DNA from: Przewalskia tangutica
Taxonomy: Eukaryota > Streptophyta > Magnoliopsida > Solanales > Solanaceae
Length of the DNA: 64,000 nucleotides
NCBI GenBank assembly: GCA_029844215.1
Contig: CM056726.1
Location: forward strand, 36,759,001 to 36,823,000
Direction of reading: 5' to 3'
The notes beneath the pieces are model-generated. The model was not told where the DNA came from. It was given only the letters and a program-made list of their open reading frames with translations, and did not search any database. Of the stretch, positions 20,062 to 30,463 are shown piece by piece (within the stretch, counting starts at the first letter, position 1; each line of letters opens with the position of its first letter). The position numbers and the translations under genes are program-made.

Positions 20062-20079
20062 TGGCGACACCACTGGGGA
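20062..20079 (+). promoter_or_regulatory. Primer binding site of Ogre-like element A
   Basis: TGGCGACACCACTGGGGA lies 4 bp after the LTR. It matches the 3' end of a plant tRNA-Arg with one mismatch. A tRNA-Arg primer is a known trait of Ogre elements. Confidence 0.8.
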
Positions 20080-21310
20080 TAATCAGGTTCTTGACCATAG
20101 CAAACCTAGGTTTATTATTGCTTGGCTTTATTTTTATTTGTTTTAAATGCCTTAAAATTGCTTGCTTTAATCTTGTATGCGTAGCTATTTTAATTGCTAT
20201 TTGCTTTTACTGCTTTCCTTAAAATGACATTCCGCTCATATTTCTTCCACTCTGAAAAATCCACACTATCACACACGACATGCGAGGTGCGCTGGGTGCA
20301 TCAACAAAATTCTTTCTTCAAAACCCAAATTTAGGAGAGTTGGTAATATACGTGGAGTGTCCGGTCTAACCGGTGGCCGCGTAGCCTTCTCACTCGAGTT
20401 TTCCGCTTGGGAACCTTGTGTCTAGTAAGCCAAATCTTAGAAACTTAGGATAGAGCTATACCACCTTTTTATATTAAGTCATGCATGCATAAACTTTAGG
20501 TAGGTTAATCTTTGGTATTAACGCCACAATTAGAAATCTACCAAACTTGTCGACGGGTTTCACAACCCAATGACCCATTAGCATACTATGTGTAGCGTGA
20601 TGACGATAAACGGATCCAAGCCTGATCATGACACGCCGAAATTGGGAAAGGTGCACCGTCGTTTGGTCGTCATTTCCAAACAAAAGTATTAATGTTTAGC
20701 AACTTTGGTCAATCTATCCCAATTTCGCATATCTGGCGTTTAGGCCGACCTCTGGCATAAGAGAGGTCCCATGCATATTAGGCGCGCGCTTGATTTGCAT
20801 GCTTTTGTTTATTATTGTTGTCGCTAGCAATTCTGTACATATTATTTAATGCAATAATTACCCTTGTTGTAACTCCGGGCTCGAGCATTTGCATTTTTGC
20901 ACTTTTTGCTGTCACATTGCAATCAGGACTTCTACTGTGTAAATCGCTCTTGAACAGCGCGATTTGGACTTTGTGAAGCATCAACCACCAGTCCGGTCGA
21001 ACCAAGCAGGGGAGTCTTTGACTATATTGTCACGCCCTTACATTTTACTATTTTGTGGCTTGCCTACTCTCACTCATTTGTCATATTTTTTGCAGGAAAA
21101 CCGTCCTCGCAAATAGTCGAGGACGACCGGAAGAAAATAAAACAAAAGGAAGAAAAATAAAAGAAAAAAAATCATCACAAGAATGAGCTGGAGTTATGTC
21201 GACAGAAAGAAGTCAGCTTATACCAGATTCAACGAAGCATCGCTCTGGGTCCTATATTTTGTAAATTCAATTGATATGTCTAGTGTTGATTACATAATTC
21301 TTTATCATGC
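20080..21310 (+). other. Leader region of Ogre-like element A
   Basis: This is non-coding sequence after the primer site. Parts are recognisable in the leader of element B in inverted orientation near 43000-43600, for example GGTTTCACAACCCAATGACC against GGTTTCACAACCCAACGACC. The open frames here are short and lack domains. Confidence 0.6.
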
Positions 21311-21331
21311 ATTTTACAACATAATCATACC

Positions 21332-21398
21332 GAACTACGCGTGTCTGATTCTCACCATACGGTGTGATACGTAGGCAACCCATCTAGGGTTCGACACC
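21332..21398 (+). repeat. GAACTACG...GATACGTAGGC module, dispersed copy 1
   Basis: GAACTACG, then TGATTCTC, then GATACGTAGGCAACC, ending GGTTCGACACC. The same order recurs at 21622 and in the 105 bp array from 23024. The last 11 bases fit the RNA polymerase III B-box consensus GGTTCGANNCC, but I see no convincing A box. Confidence 0.6.
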
Positions 21399-21621
21399 AC
21401 AAAAGTAAAATAAAATAAAATAAAATTATAATAATAAAGAAGCATATTTTTCTCACTCATGCATCCTATTCATCATATTTTCGGGCATTTATTTTTCCGT
21501 TACATTCATTTTACTTTGCATTCGTCCACAGTGGACAATCATTTGTTTTGCACAACTTTATATTGTTATCCTTTCATTGATAAATTCTTTTTCAAGCATA
21601 CATTTTATAACATATTTGAAC

Positions 21622-21690
21622 GAACTACGCACACCTGATTCTCGTGTCAAAGATGAGATACGTAGGCAGCCCTACTCGGGTTCGGTACCA
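21622..21690 (+). repeat. GAACTACG...GATACGTAGGC module, dispersed copy 2
   Basis: This copy lies 290 bp after copy 1 and shares its upstream ATTTTATAACATA-like flank as well as the core. The B-box-like end has one mismatch (GGTTCGGTACC). Confidence 0.6.
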
Positions 21691-21699
21691 TTTATTCAA

Positions 21700-22990
21700 A
21701 AATACAAAAATATTTTATTCAAAAAGCATAAAATATCTTTAAAAAAAACAAAAAAACAAAAAAGCTCTTTAAGTATCATTGTTTGACTTGACTAATACCA
21801 ACACAGTTGGGAGTGTGCATAGGAAAGAACGAGTAATAATCAATATGTGTTGACGTCGTGGTAAACCATAGATTCTTTTGGTACCTCTTATTCACCCGTA
21901 AATGACATTGTCTTACATGCTTTCAAGATAAGAACGAAATCAACCTCATCGTTTCATGTGCATTGTGTGGTGAGTTTTAGAATAAGTTCAATTGTATTGC
22001 ATTGTGATCTAGAACTTGGCCTGAATGTTTGTTGAGGCGAAATCCTGAGTAACACTCGGTGTAGGAAATGATCGTAGACTTTCTTTGACCCGTTTGAGCC
22101 TTTTCAGCCTACCAAATAACATTATCCGTAGTACACCTATTTGAGCCTAAAACCTATTCTTTCGACAACCGCATATTACACCTATACCCTTTCTGAGTGC
22201 GTACGCACTATCCCTCTCTTGACCCGACCTCCTTGAGCGCTTTAGAAATGTGCAAGTGGCTGACAAATTCTGCGTCGAAGTTTGCAAAGACAAAATTGTC
22301 AAAGTCCTAAAAGGGAAAAGAAAAACACAAAGGACGAGTTCACAAAAAGAAGAAATCAAAAGCCCCGACATTAAAAAAAAGAGTAAAAATGAGAGAATAA
22401 CTTTGGAAAAAGCGGGCTCCAAACGAAAGATTCAAAAAGAAGTCAGTACAGAAAAACTGGGACAAAAAAAGAAGAAAACATATCAGCATTAAAACACACA
22501 AATATCAAGCACAGACATAGTCCAACGCTCGAGGAAGGATTAGTCACTTTTTACCCAAATGATATCCATCCCTTTCCCAAACCTACATTACAAGCCGGTG
22601 ACAAGCCCTACATGATCTTATACTGAGGGTTCTCACATTAGTGGATACTTACATGACGGCCAAGCCTATGATATCACAATTGTATGCATTGAACATCCTT
22701 TTGAGTGTGAGCGTACTTCTCTAAACGTCCCAAAATTCAAAATACTGGAATATATGTGAGAAATGAGACTTTATTTCAGTGAGGGCATTTGAAACGTGAG
22801 ATTACGTGTAGTTCGAAACCTTGGCTGCAAGCAAGTGTGTCGATACTTAGGTGTCTAAGGTACCATTTGAAACTATAGGAATTACCCAGAAGTCATTCTT
22901 GGTTAGACTGGAAGTGAATAACGAAATTCCTAAGCACAATACTAATTATTGGTATCAACTGAAGTCAGAACGTGATGCTGTCTTCCCATT
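21700..22990 (+). other. Interior of Ogre-like element A, no recognised gene
   Basis: I find no retroviral domain here on either strand. The frame at 22250-22492 is Lys-rich (about one residue in four) with no motif, and the other frames are short. This may be a decayed ORF or untranslated region. Confidence 0.5.
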
Positions 22991-23023
22991 TTTTTTTTTT
23001 TTTAAAATGCATATATAAAAATT

Positions 23024-23520
23024 CTTATTCTTTGCATCATGAACTACGTCTTGACCCGATTCCCTCGACGGGATACGTAGGCGGCCACATTGGCTTCGGT
23101 CCACATTATTTGAAAACCCATAAAAATCCTTATTCTTTGCATCATGAACTACGTCTTGACTTGATTCCCTCGACGGGATACGTAGGCGGCCACATTGGCT
23201 TCGGTCCACATTATTTGAAAACCCGTAAAAATCCTTATTCTTTGCATCACGAACTACGTCTTGACCTGATTTCCTCAGCGGGATACGTAGGCGGCCACAT
23301 TGGCTTCGGTCCACATTGTTGGAAAACCTATAAAAATCCTTATTCTTTGCATCACGAACTACGTCCTGACCTGATTCCCTCAGCGGGATACGTAGGCGAT
23401 CACATTGGCTTCGGTCTCATTTTTTAAAATTGTACAATCATTTTTGCATCACGAACTACGTCTTGACCTGATTCCCTCCGCGGGATACGTATGCGGCCTA
23501 AGTCGGCTTCGATCACACTA
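23024..23520 (+). repeat. 105 bp tandem array in Ogre-like element A
   Basis: CTTATTCTTTGCATCA recurs at 23024, 23129, 23234 and 23339, exactly 105 bp apart, with a shorter fifth unit near 23443. Each unit holds the GAACTACG...GGGATACGTAGGC module. Because 105 is divisible by three, long frames stay open on both strands (22972-23427 plus, 22955-23314 minus). These are repeat artefacts. Confidence 0.92.
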
Positions 23521-23599
23521 TTAGAAATCTTCTCATTGGCTCGTGTGCGACAGAATGCATTTGATTATTCCGAAAACAGATATGAGCAATTTCCGCCAG

Positions 23600-24060
23600 G
23601 GTTAAGTCCGTGCAAGGACTACATCAGCAATCAACAATCAACAGCATTCAGCAAGCATTCGCAGCATCCAATAAGTCCGTGCAGAGACTAACATTCAGAA
23701 AGCATTCGCAGTATCCAGCAAGTCCGTGTAGGGACTACATCAGCAATCAACAATCAACAACATTCAACAAGCATTCGCAGCATCCAACAAGTCCGTGCAG
23801 AGACTACATCAGCAATCGCAACATTCAACCAACATTCGCAGCATCCAGCAAGTCCGTGTAGGGCTAAATCATCAATCAACAATCGCAACATTCAGCAAGC
23901 ATTCGCAGCATCCAACAAGTCCGCGCAGAACATTCATCAGCACTCACAACATTCAGCAAGCATTCACAGCATCCAGCAAGTCCGCACAGAGACTGCATCA
24001 GCACTCGTAGCGTTCAGCAAGCATTCACAACATTCAACACATCTGTGCAAAGATGAAACC
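23600..24060 (+). repeat. Degenerate tandem array with an AAGTCCG motif
   Basis: There are about seven units at irregular 50-70 bp spacing. The core holds GCAGCATCCA, AAGTCCGTGCAG and ACTACATCAGCAATC. It is homologous to the array in Ogre-like element B at 40640-41480 on the opposite strand. Confidence 0.85.
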
Positions 24061-24609
24061 TCAACATTTGCAGAATCACATCAATACAATCGCCATCATG
24101 TTTTACAGGATAACTGTTATACCCCGTAGTTCTGGCCATACGTGTGAGAGCGTGCGAAAGGGAGTAAGACTTAAAATTTTCGAAAGATAAGTTGACGGAT
24201 TGTTTTGGACGGGTTTTAGTCAAATTTGAGGCGGGTTATGACCCGGTACATTGAGAGTTCCTAAGTGTTTCAAAGGCCTAGGGCGTAGTTCGTTGAGTCT
24301 AGTTTCCAACGCAACCAACCATTCGTCGATAGGACTTCGGAGTAGAAAGTTATGGGAGTTACAAGTTCAGCGCAGCGCATGTAAATGCGTTTGAGCAAAG
24401 CGCGGCGCATGGCGCGGATATACCGAGGAGTCGCTGAAGTTGCAGCCGCTGGCGCCAGACAGTGGCCGCGCGGAAGTTCCGAGAGTCCGCAGAGGTTTCA
24501 GCCACACGCCAAGCGGATTCTGGCGGAAAAACTTAGGAAAAATCGATTTTTCTTTTAAAAGACCTTGAGGGTGACAAGCCCCCATCTGATTTCTTGCATG
24601 CCTTATATT

Positions 24610-24632
24610 GACCAAGTCTTGAAGACTTGGTC
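24610..24632. repeat. 23 bp palindrome in the solo LTR
   Basis: GACCAAGTCTT and AAGACTTGGTC form perfect 11 bp arms around a single central G. It lies just after CTTATATTG, near where transcription would begin. Confidence 0.8.
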
Positions 24633-25826
24633 ATCTTTCAAATCCCTCTCTCTCTCTAAGCTTAAGCTCCCACTTCTCTCTAAAATTCCAAGAGGAATTC
24701 AAGCCTAAGAAAAATCTGAAAAGTTAAGAACAAGAAGGAAGCTTGTGGCTAGCTTGTTGGTGTTATTGTGGTTGTGTTCTTGGAAAGGAGGCTAGCAAAG
24801 TTGTTGGAATAAGTTTGGCTAAAGTTTTAAGGTAACATTTCTTCTCTTGTGGTTAGTTATTAATGTTGCATGTGAAGAAGAAGGGATGTGTAGTAGTAAA
24901 TAATGCACTTAGAATCCTTGCATGTAAGAAATGTGGTTTGGATATGAAAGAATTGGCTAAAAAGATATTATGAGCATGTTGTAGCCTAAAAAACTACTTT
25001 AGAATTGTTAAGTGAATTGTTGTACCTTTTGGGGCAGAATTTTACACACCCAAGTTTAGGTGTGTAATCCCCTTTGATAGGTTTGGATTGTTGAGCCTTA
25101 AATGTGACATTTGGATGTTGAATTCGGCCTTGAGAAAGGTGGCAAAGTATGTAGAAACAAAGGAAATGTTGCCCAATTTTCCATAGAATTAGGGGCTTTG
25201 AACTTAGATTATTTCTACATTGAAATTAGAGGTTAATAAACGCATTATGGTTATTATAGGTTGACATATTACTTGCGGTAGTTGGACTTAGCAAGTGGAT
25301 TGACCGAAGAGGTATGCGGAGCTTTTCTATCTCTTGAGCATGAATAGATGTAACTATGTAGTACAGTAGACGTACAAGATTTGGTATTCTTACTTGTTTT
25401 AAGTATATAAAGACTTGTTTCGTTTTAAGAATGTATAAGTCCCTTGGTTAAGGGAAAAGTGTAATTTTACTAAAGCGTAGGGTTAATATAACAACTTTAT
25501 GGGAAGTTGGTTTATTAGCTTTATAAAAGGTTAATGAGAAGAGGTTTACTCTAAGTAAGACAATTAAGGACATATGATTTGATTTATGAAAGACAAATTG
25601 ATTTTAAGGCATCAATTGCCCAAAGATTTTAGGTATGAAAAAGAGTCACTTTTAAAAGAGTTGAATTATGTAGTACTTGGGTTAAATTCCCGGTTTTCTT
25701 TTATTAAAGATATGATTAAGTGTCTTAAGTAAACTAAAATGAGAGGGTATATGAACAAGACTAATAAGAAGTTATAAGTTTTCTTAACTTATTTATGATT
25801 ATGATATGATGACAGTTTGAGCTAGG

Positions 25827-26099
25827 GTAAGAGTATATCTGAGGGGCAAGCCCCAAGATCGTTATACCACCTTCTCCAGGGTAAGAGTATGTCTGAGAGG
25901 CAAGCCCCAAGATCGTCATACCACCTTCTCCAGTGTAAGAGTATATCTGAGGGGTAAGTCCCCAAGATCGTTATACCATTTTCTTCAGTGTAAGAGTATA
26001 TCTGAGGGGTAAGTCCCCAAGATCGTTATACCGTCTGCTTCGGGGTAAGAGTATATCTGAGGGGTAAGTCCCCAAGATCGTTATACCACCTGTTCCGTG
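25827..26099 (+). repeat. 54-55 bp minisatellite in the solo LTR
   Basis: GTAAGAGTAT starts at 25827, 25881, 25935, 25990 and 26045. Each unit contains GGGGCAAGCCCC or a variant, then AAGATCGTTATACC. The same unit family is in the Tekay 2 LTRs. Confidence 0.92.
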
Positions 26100-26849
26100 G
26101 ATTTTCTACCCACGATGCGAGGAATACCTCATGCGAGTCCTTATGGGCTTATGCGGGTGAAATAGTCCCATGCGGCGGTACACCTATGCGAGGAATACCT
26201 CATGCGGTCCACCTGACCTACGCAGTGAAATAGTCCCCGAGTAGGGTGCTTATTGATACTACGCGCGAGGTACCTGCTCGATCATGAGGCCCCTATTTTA
26301 TGCAGATTATATATATACTTGTCACCTCGTTGTTAGTAAGGCACAAGAAAAGGTATTTTGATTGTCTTCCATGACTCACTACTTTTAGACTTATGATATC
26401 GTGATACAAGATTTTCCACTTTACATACTTGGTACATATTGTGTAATCGACCCTTTCTGGGCCGCGTCATGCCGCAGGCGGTAAGCGATTGTGGATCCTC
26501 GTTCTTAGGATCACCGTTCCGTCGAAGCTCCATCCTCCAAGCTTGTTTTTGGTACTGCATACTCTCGATGCTATAGTTATTGTGTACATTCGGTATGGCG
26601 GCCCCGTCCCGCCACGCTTGTTATCCCAGAGGTCTGTGGTCACGTATGTGTTGTGCTGTAAGAACAAGTTGTACTGCTATACTTTGATTTGTATGTTTTA
26701 TGGAAGGCAGCCTTATCGGTTGGCCAGTGATGTTACCTTTTTATAAGTTATGTGTTATGTATGTTCCGCTGCTATTCTCTGATGTATACCTGACAGGGTA
26801 CCCCGGTAGGGTACTAGTCGCGGCCCCGGGGTCGGGTCGTGACAATAAC

Positions 26850-27120
26850 ATTTCTACTTATAAAATTACATTGCTTATAAATGCATGCGTTATCTTTTTG
26901 CCTTAACAGTTATGCACTAACCTTTTGCTTAAGTCTGAGCATGCAAGCGTCAAGAGCCAAAGCTACAAAGTCGACGCGAATCAACCACTCCTTTCCTAAA
27001 ACTCACAAGTTTTCTTTGAGTGTAGGATCTTCATATCAGCAAAGGCGGGAGGACAACAATAGGCCCATGCGGGTTACAAACGCACAACGCAGGCGAGTCA
27101 CAAAGCAGGTACGTCCATAA
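26850..27120 (+). other. Unique spacer in Ogre-like element A
   Basis: This is sequence between the solo LTR and the 85 bp array. It holds short open frames only, with no domain or repeat border that I can see. Confidence 0.4.
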
Positions 27121-27890
27121 AACGACGCATTTCATAAAAGTCTATGCAACGGCTTCATCCATGTTTCTTCTATGCAATGACGAACATCTGCATCACTGCA
27201 ACGATGCAATTTCATCTAAGCCTATGCAACAACTTCATCTATGTTTCGTCTATGCAACAACGCGCATTTGCATCGCGTCTATGAAATGACGTCATGTCAT
27301 GTAAGCCTATGCAACGGCTTCATCTATATTTTGTCCATGTAACGACGAGCATCTGCATCGCGTCTATGCAGCGACGCCATATCTTCTAAGCCCATGCAAT
27401 GACTTCATTCATGTTTCGTCTATGCAACGACGAGCATCTGCATCACGTCTATGCAACGACACATTTTATGTAAGTCTATGCAACGACTTCATCTATGTTT
27501 CATCTATGCAACGACGAGCATCTGCATCGCGTCTATGCAACGACACATTTTATGTAAGCCTATGCAACGACTTCATCTATGTTTCGTCTATGCAACGATG
27601 AACATCTGCATCGCGTCTATGCAACGACGTCATTTCATGTAAGCATATGCAACTGCTTCGTCTATGTTTCGTCTATGCAACGACGAGCATCTGTATCGCG
27701 TCTATGCAACGACGCCATCTCATGTAAGCCTATGCAACGACTTCATCAATGTTTCGTCTATGCAACGACGAGCATCTGCATCGCGTTTATGCAACGACGT
27801 CATTTCATGTGAGCCTATGCAATGACTTTATCTATGTTTCGTCTATGCAACGACGAACATCTGTATCGCGTCCATGCAACGACGCCATCA
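27120..27890 (+). repeat. 84-85 bp tandem array with three subunits
   Basis: There are about nine units; GAGCATCTG-type phrases fall at 27431, 27515, 27599, 27684 and 27769. Each unit holds three TATGCAACGAC motifs about 28 bp apart with different tails (GAGCATCTGCATCGCG, CCATCTCATGTAAGCC, TTCATCTATGTTTCG). It is a higher-order repeat built from a 28 bp ancestor. The open frames 27451-27970 are repeat artefacts. Confidence 0.9.
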
Positions 27891-27930
27891 GCAAACACCA
27901 CGTCTTTTTTCAGCACCACATCACCTGCAA

Positions 27931-27959
27931 CCCAGTGTCAATCATAATTCGACACTGGG
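27931..27959 (+). other. CCCAGTGTC hairpin 1, Ogre-like element A
   Basis: CCCAGTGTC and GACACTGGG form a perfect 9 bp stem with an 11-base loop containing ATCATAATTC. It lies about 220 bp upstream of the 3' LTR. Confidence 0.8.
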
Positions 27960-28012
27960 ACAAAGTTTGAATTTGCGTCGGTGTTGTCTTTAATTTTGCA
28001 GCATCACAGCGG

Positions 28013-28040
28013 CCCAGTGTCATCATAATTCGACACTAGG
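28013..28040 (+). other. CCCAGTGTC hairpin 2, Ogre-like element A
   Basis: CCCAGTGTC, loop ATCATAATTC, then GACACTAGG (one mismatch). It is a second copy 82 bp downstream of the first. Confidence 0.75.
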
Positions 28041-28167
28041 ACAATTTTGAATCTGTATCAGTTTTTGCCCATTCTTTTACTTGATCTTTGTTTTAATTCT
28101 GACGAGGGGGACAAAATTGGCTACAAGTCAACGTCTTTGTCCGAAAACTCTTTCATCGCCTTTTCAC

Positions 28168-28180
28168 AAAGAGGACAAGT
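28168..28180 (+). promoter_or_regulatory. Polypurine tract of Ogre-like element A
   Basis: AAAGAGGACAAG ends just before the 3' LTR. Element B has AAAGAGGAACAAG in the same place on the minus strand. The preceding CAAAATTGGC and AAGTCAACGTCTTTGTC are also shared. Confidence 0.7.
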
Positions 28181-30458
28181 CATTGACACCCAATTTTGAC
28201 CCATATTTTAGTCATTTCTTGCAATTTTAAGCATTTTAGGACACCGCATTTTAATCTTCATTTTTTTACATTTTTTACATAATAGTCTATGTTTATTTCT
28301 TCGCAAAATGACATTGCATCTTTTTATTTTAAATTAAGCGTGATGTCTTTGTTAATATTATGTTTCTATTATTATTACACCGTCGTTTTATTTTAATAAT
28401 GTTTGCATCACTTTAAATAATCAATTTGCGCCGTGTTTTTACTTTTAATTAGACATTAAACATTTCTTAAATATTGCATTTTATTATTATAGCGTCGACA
28501 TTTTATTTTGATAATTTTATACCTTTAAATAATTTTTCTTTTAAATAATTAATCGGTTTTGCATTTTATCAAACCAGTCCAATTCGAGGCTTAATTCGGA
28601 TCAGCCTAATCCAACACCCTTTTTATTTTTTATTTTTTCCAACACTCTTTTATTATCCCATATAAAAATTAAATAACACTTTTCATTCCCCCCCCCCCCC
28701 CCCCCAAAAAAATACCAAACCCTAAACCTAAATATCTACCCTATAAATAAAAACCCTACCCCTAACTTCCCCCTCAGCCGCACACCCCTGCCCTCACCCT
28801 CACCCTCTCTCCCTCAGCTGCCCAAATACTCACCCCCAGCCGTCTACCCCTCTCTGTATCTTTATCTAACTCAGCCGCACACTTCTTCCCCACTGTTCCC
28901 GTCGACCACCACCACAGTTCGAACCCACTGTCCCGTCGGAACCCCATCACAAACTCCAATATTTCAGCGAACTACTCATCGTCGAACCCCACTGTCTCGC
29001 CACTGCCTCGCAACATCCATACCACTGTTATGGCGGCGTCGCTCCGGTGTTACACCGTTGAAGTGACGCCGCCCCTTTCCTTTTGTTTACCAGTGTCGTC
29101 GCTCCGGGGTTACACCACGAACTCCGACGACGTTGTTCGCTTCTCTTTTGGGGTTATTATCTATTAGTGATTTATGTTGGGCTGATTTTCGCGATCTATG
29201 TTTGTTTTTATCTTTTGAATCTGATGTTGGTTTTGGCTGATAATATGAACCACGACCTTGTTGGCTTTATTTCTATGGTTGTTTCGGTTATTTGGATTGA
29301 TTTTTTTCGATTTTGGGGACAATCTGAAATGTCCGGCGACACCGAACATTTCCGGCGAACTGTACTATTTTGCTACTCCCCGGTGACCTCTGCTTCATTC
29401 ACGGTTGTTTCACTTTGTACCATTTTTGCTATTTTGTTGTTGGTATCTTCGTTTGGCTGTTGGGCTGTTGTCTGGACTGGTTTTGTGGGTTTTACCACTG
29501 TTACGTTGTTTTGATTTTTGGTATTGATTCTGGCGATTCTCCCCTCATTATTTTATTAACTGATGTTGAACAAATACTGCACTTGATTGGCCAATGAAAA
29601 AGCTATCCGTCGATTTTTGAGGCCTCCACAGTTGCAAAGACGGAAAATAAAATAAATGAAACTTTCAGGGCAATGATGATTTCTTCCACTTACATCGGAT
29701 AACCAACATGTGCTGGCAAGGCGAATTCTCACAGCCGCATTTGTTTAGGTTGTCCCACTTTATTTTTTATATATATTTGAGCCCTCTGTGTTTAAAACTA
29801 TTATTGTTTTGGCGCGGATTTGAAGGTTTTATTTATCTTATTGTTTCTAGCAATATTGGCCGATGAAGAAATCTCCGTTTGATTTCCAAGGTCTTCCCTG
29901 TACAAAGACGAATTTATTTTTGGCTTTGCTTATTAATTCTTGTTATTGCTTTTAAAATTGTTTATTCTATTACTAACACTTTTACTAAGTGTTTATGCAG
30001 GTACCCGGAGATCATCTTGTGCAGAAGGCCTAAAAAGGGCTAAAAGATGTCCCAGAGTTTTATCTTATGTCGCATTTAATTTTAGTTTTATTATTCTGTA
30101 TTGCATTTTATTTTAATTGTAAATTATGTAAAAATGCTTAGAATAGGTAGAATAAAAGTCAATATATAATTAACCTAGGGTTGAACGGATAACCGCAAGT
30201 TAGCGGATCTTAAAAGATGCCTAACCCCTTCCCTGTAGGATAATAAAGAACCCTGATCCAGATTCTCATTAATTTCGCAGACCATTAAATGGAGATTAAT
30301 TGCAGTATTTTTATTGCAATAAATCAAGTGTCCTAATTCACTTAATTAATTAGGTGGCGACTCCTCAAAATCAGCATTATTGCTCCATCCAGGGAACCGC
30401 GCCAAAGAACAACGTTGCGGATACCGTTAAGACCCCGATGTTAAAAATGGGCACGACA
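28181..30458 (+). repeat. Right (3') LTR of Ogre-like element A
   Basis: The LTR is 2278 bp and uninterrupted. It begins CATTGACACC where the left LTR begins TGTTGACACC, and ends GCACGACA. Promoter-like C run and TATAAATA lie at about 28687-28749. The 143-residue hydrophobic open frame at 29083-29514 has no known domain and is interrupted in the left LTR. Confidence 0.92.
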
Positions 30459-30463
30459 CATAG

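Larger units (their letters stand above)
24115..26844 (+). mobile_element. Solo LTR of a Tekay-type gypsy element
   Basis: The LTR is 2730 bp, starting TGTTATACCCCG and ending GGGTCGTGACA, between ATAAC duplications at 24110-24114 and 26845-26849. Its ends match the Tekay 1 and Tekay 2 LTRs, but most of the body differs, so it is a related family. No interior or second LTR is present. A solo LTR arises by recombination between the two LTRs of one element. It holds a GC-rich patch at about 24362-24480, a 23 bp palindrome at 24610 and a 54-55 bp array at 25827. Confidence 0.92.
8144..30458 (+). mobile_element. Ogre-like Ty3/gypsy element A, apparently non-autonomous
   Basis: The element starts TGTTGACACC and ends GCACGACA, between CATAG duplications at 8139-8143 and 30459-30463. 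The LTRs are about 2281 bp (left, after removing Tekay element 1) and 2278 bp (right) and align throughout. The primer site is tRNA-Arg type, as known for Ogre elements. After removing the nested solo LTR the interior is about 5.4 kb, and I recognise no gag, protease, reverse transcriptase or integrase in it. It consists of leader sequence and three tandem arrays. It therefore probably depended on proteins of another element. Assignment to Ogre rests on the LTR start, the primer site and similarity to element B. Confidence 0.85.

Noticed and set aside
21388..21398. tRNA gene or pol III gene
   Set aside because: There is a good B-box match, but no A box at the right distance and no cloverleaf or terminator that I could make out. 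Kept only as part of a repeat module.
22972..23427. Long open frames on both strands (151 and 119 residues)
   Set aside because: The 105 bp repeat is a multiple of three, so any frame without a stop in one unit stays open. Frames on both strands and identical repeats argue against coding.
23600..24060. Possible CRISPR-like array
   Set aside because: Units are degenerate, spacing is irregular and spacers are related to each other. The context is a plant retrotransposon.
27120..27890. Relation of the TATGCAACGAC repeat to CACTA subterminal TAATGCAACGG repeats
   Set aside because: The similarity is about nine bases, the flanks are unlike, and the array sits inside Ogre-like element A. Probably coincidence.
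29083..29514. 143-residue hydrophobic protein with apparent membrane segments
   Set aside because: It lies wholly within an LTR. The copy in the other LTR is broken, and T-rich DNA produces hydrophobic translations. No family match.
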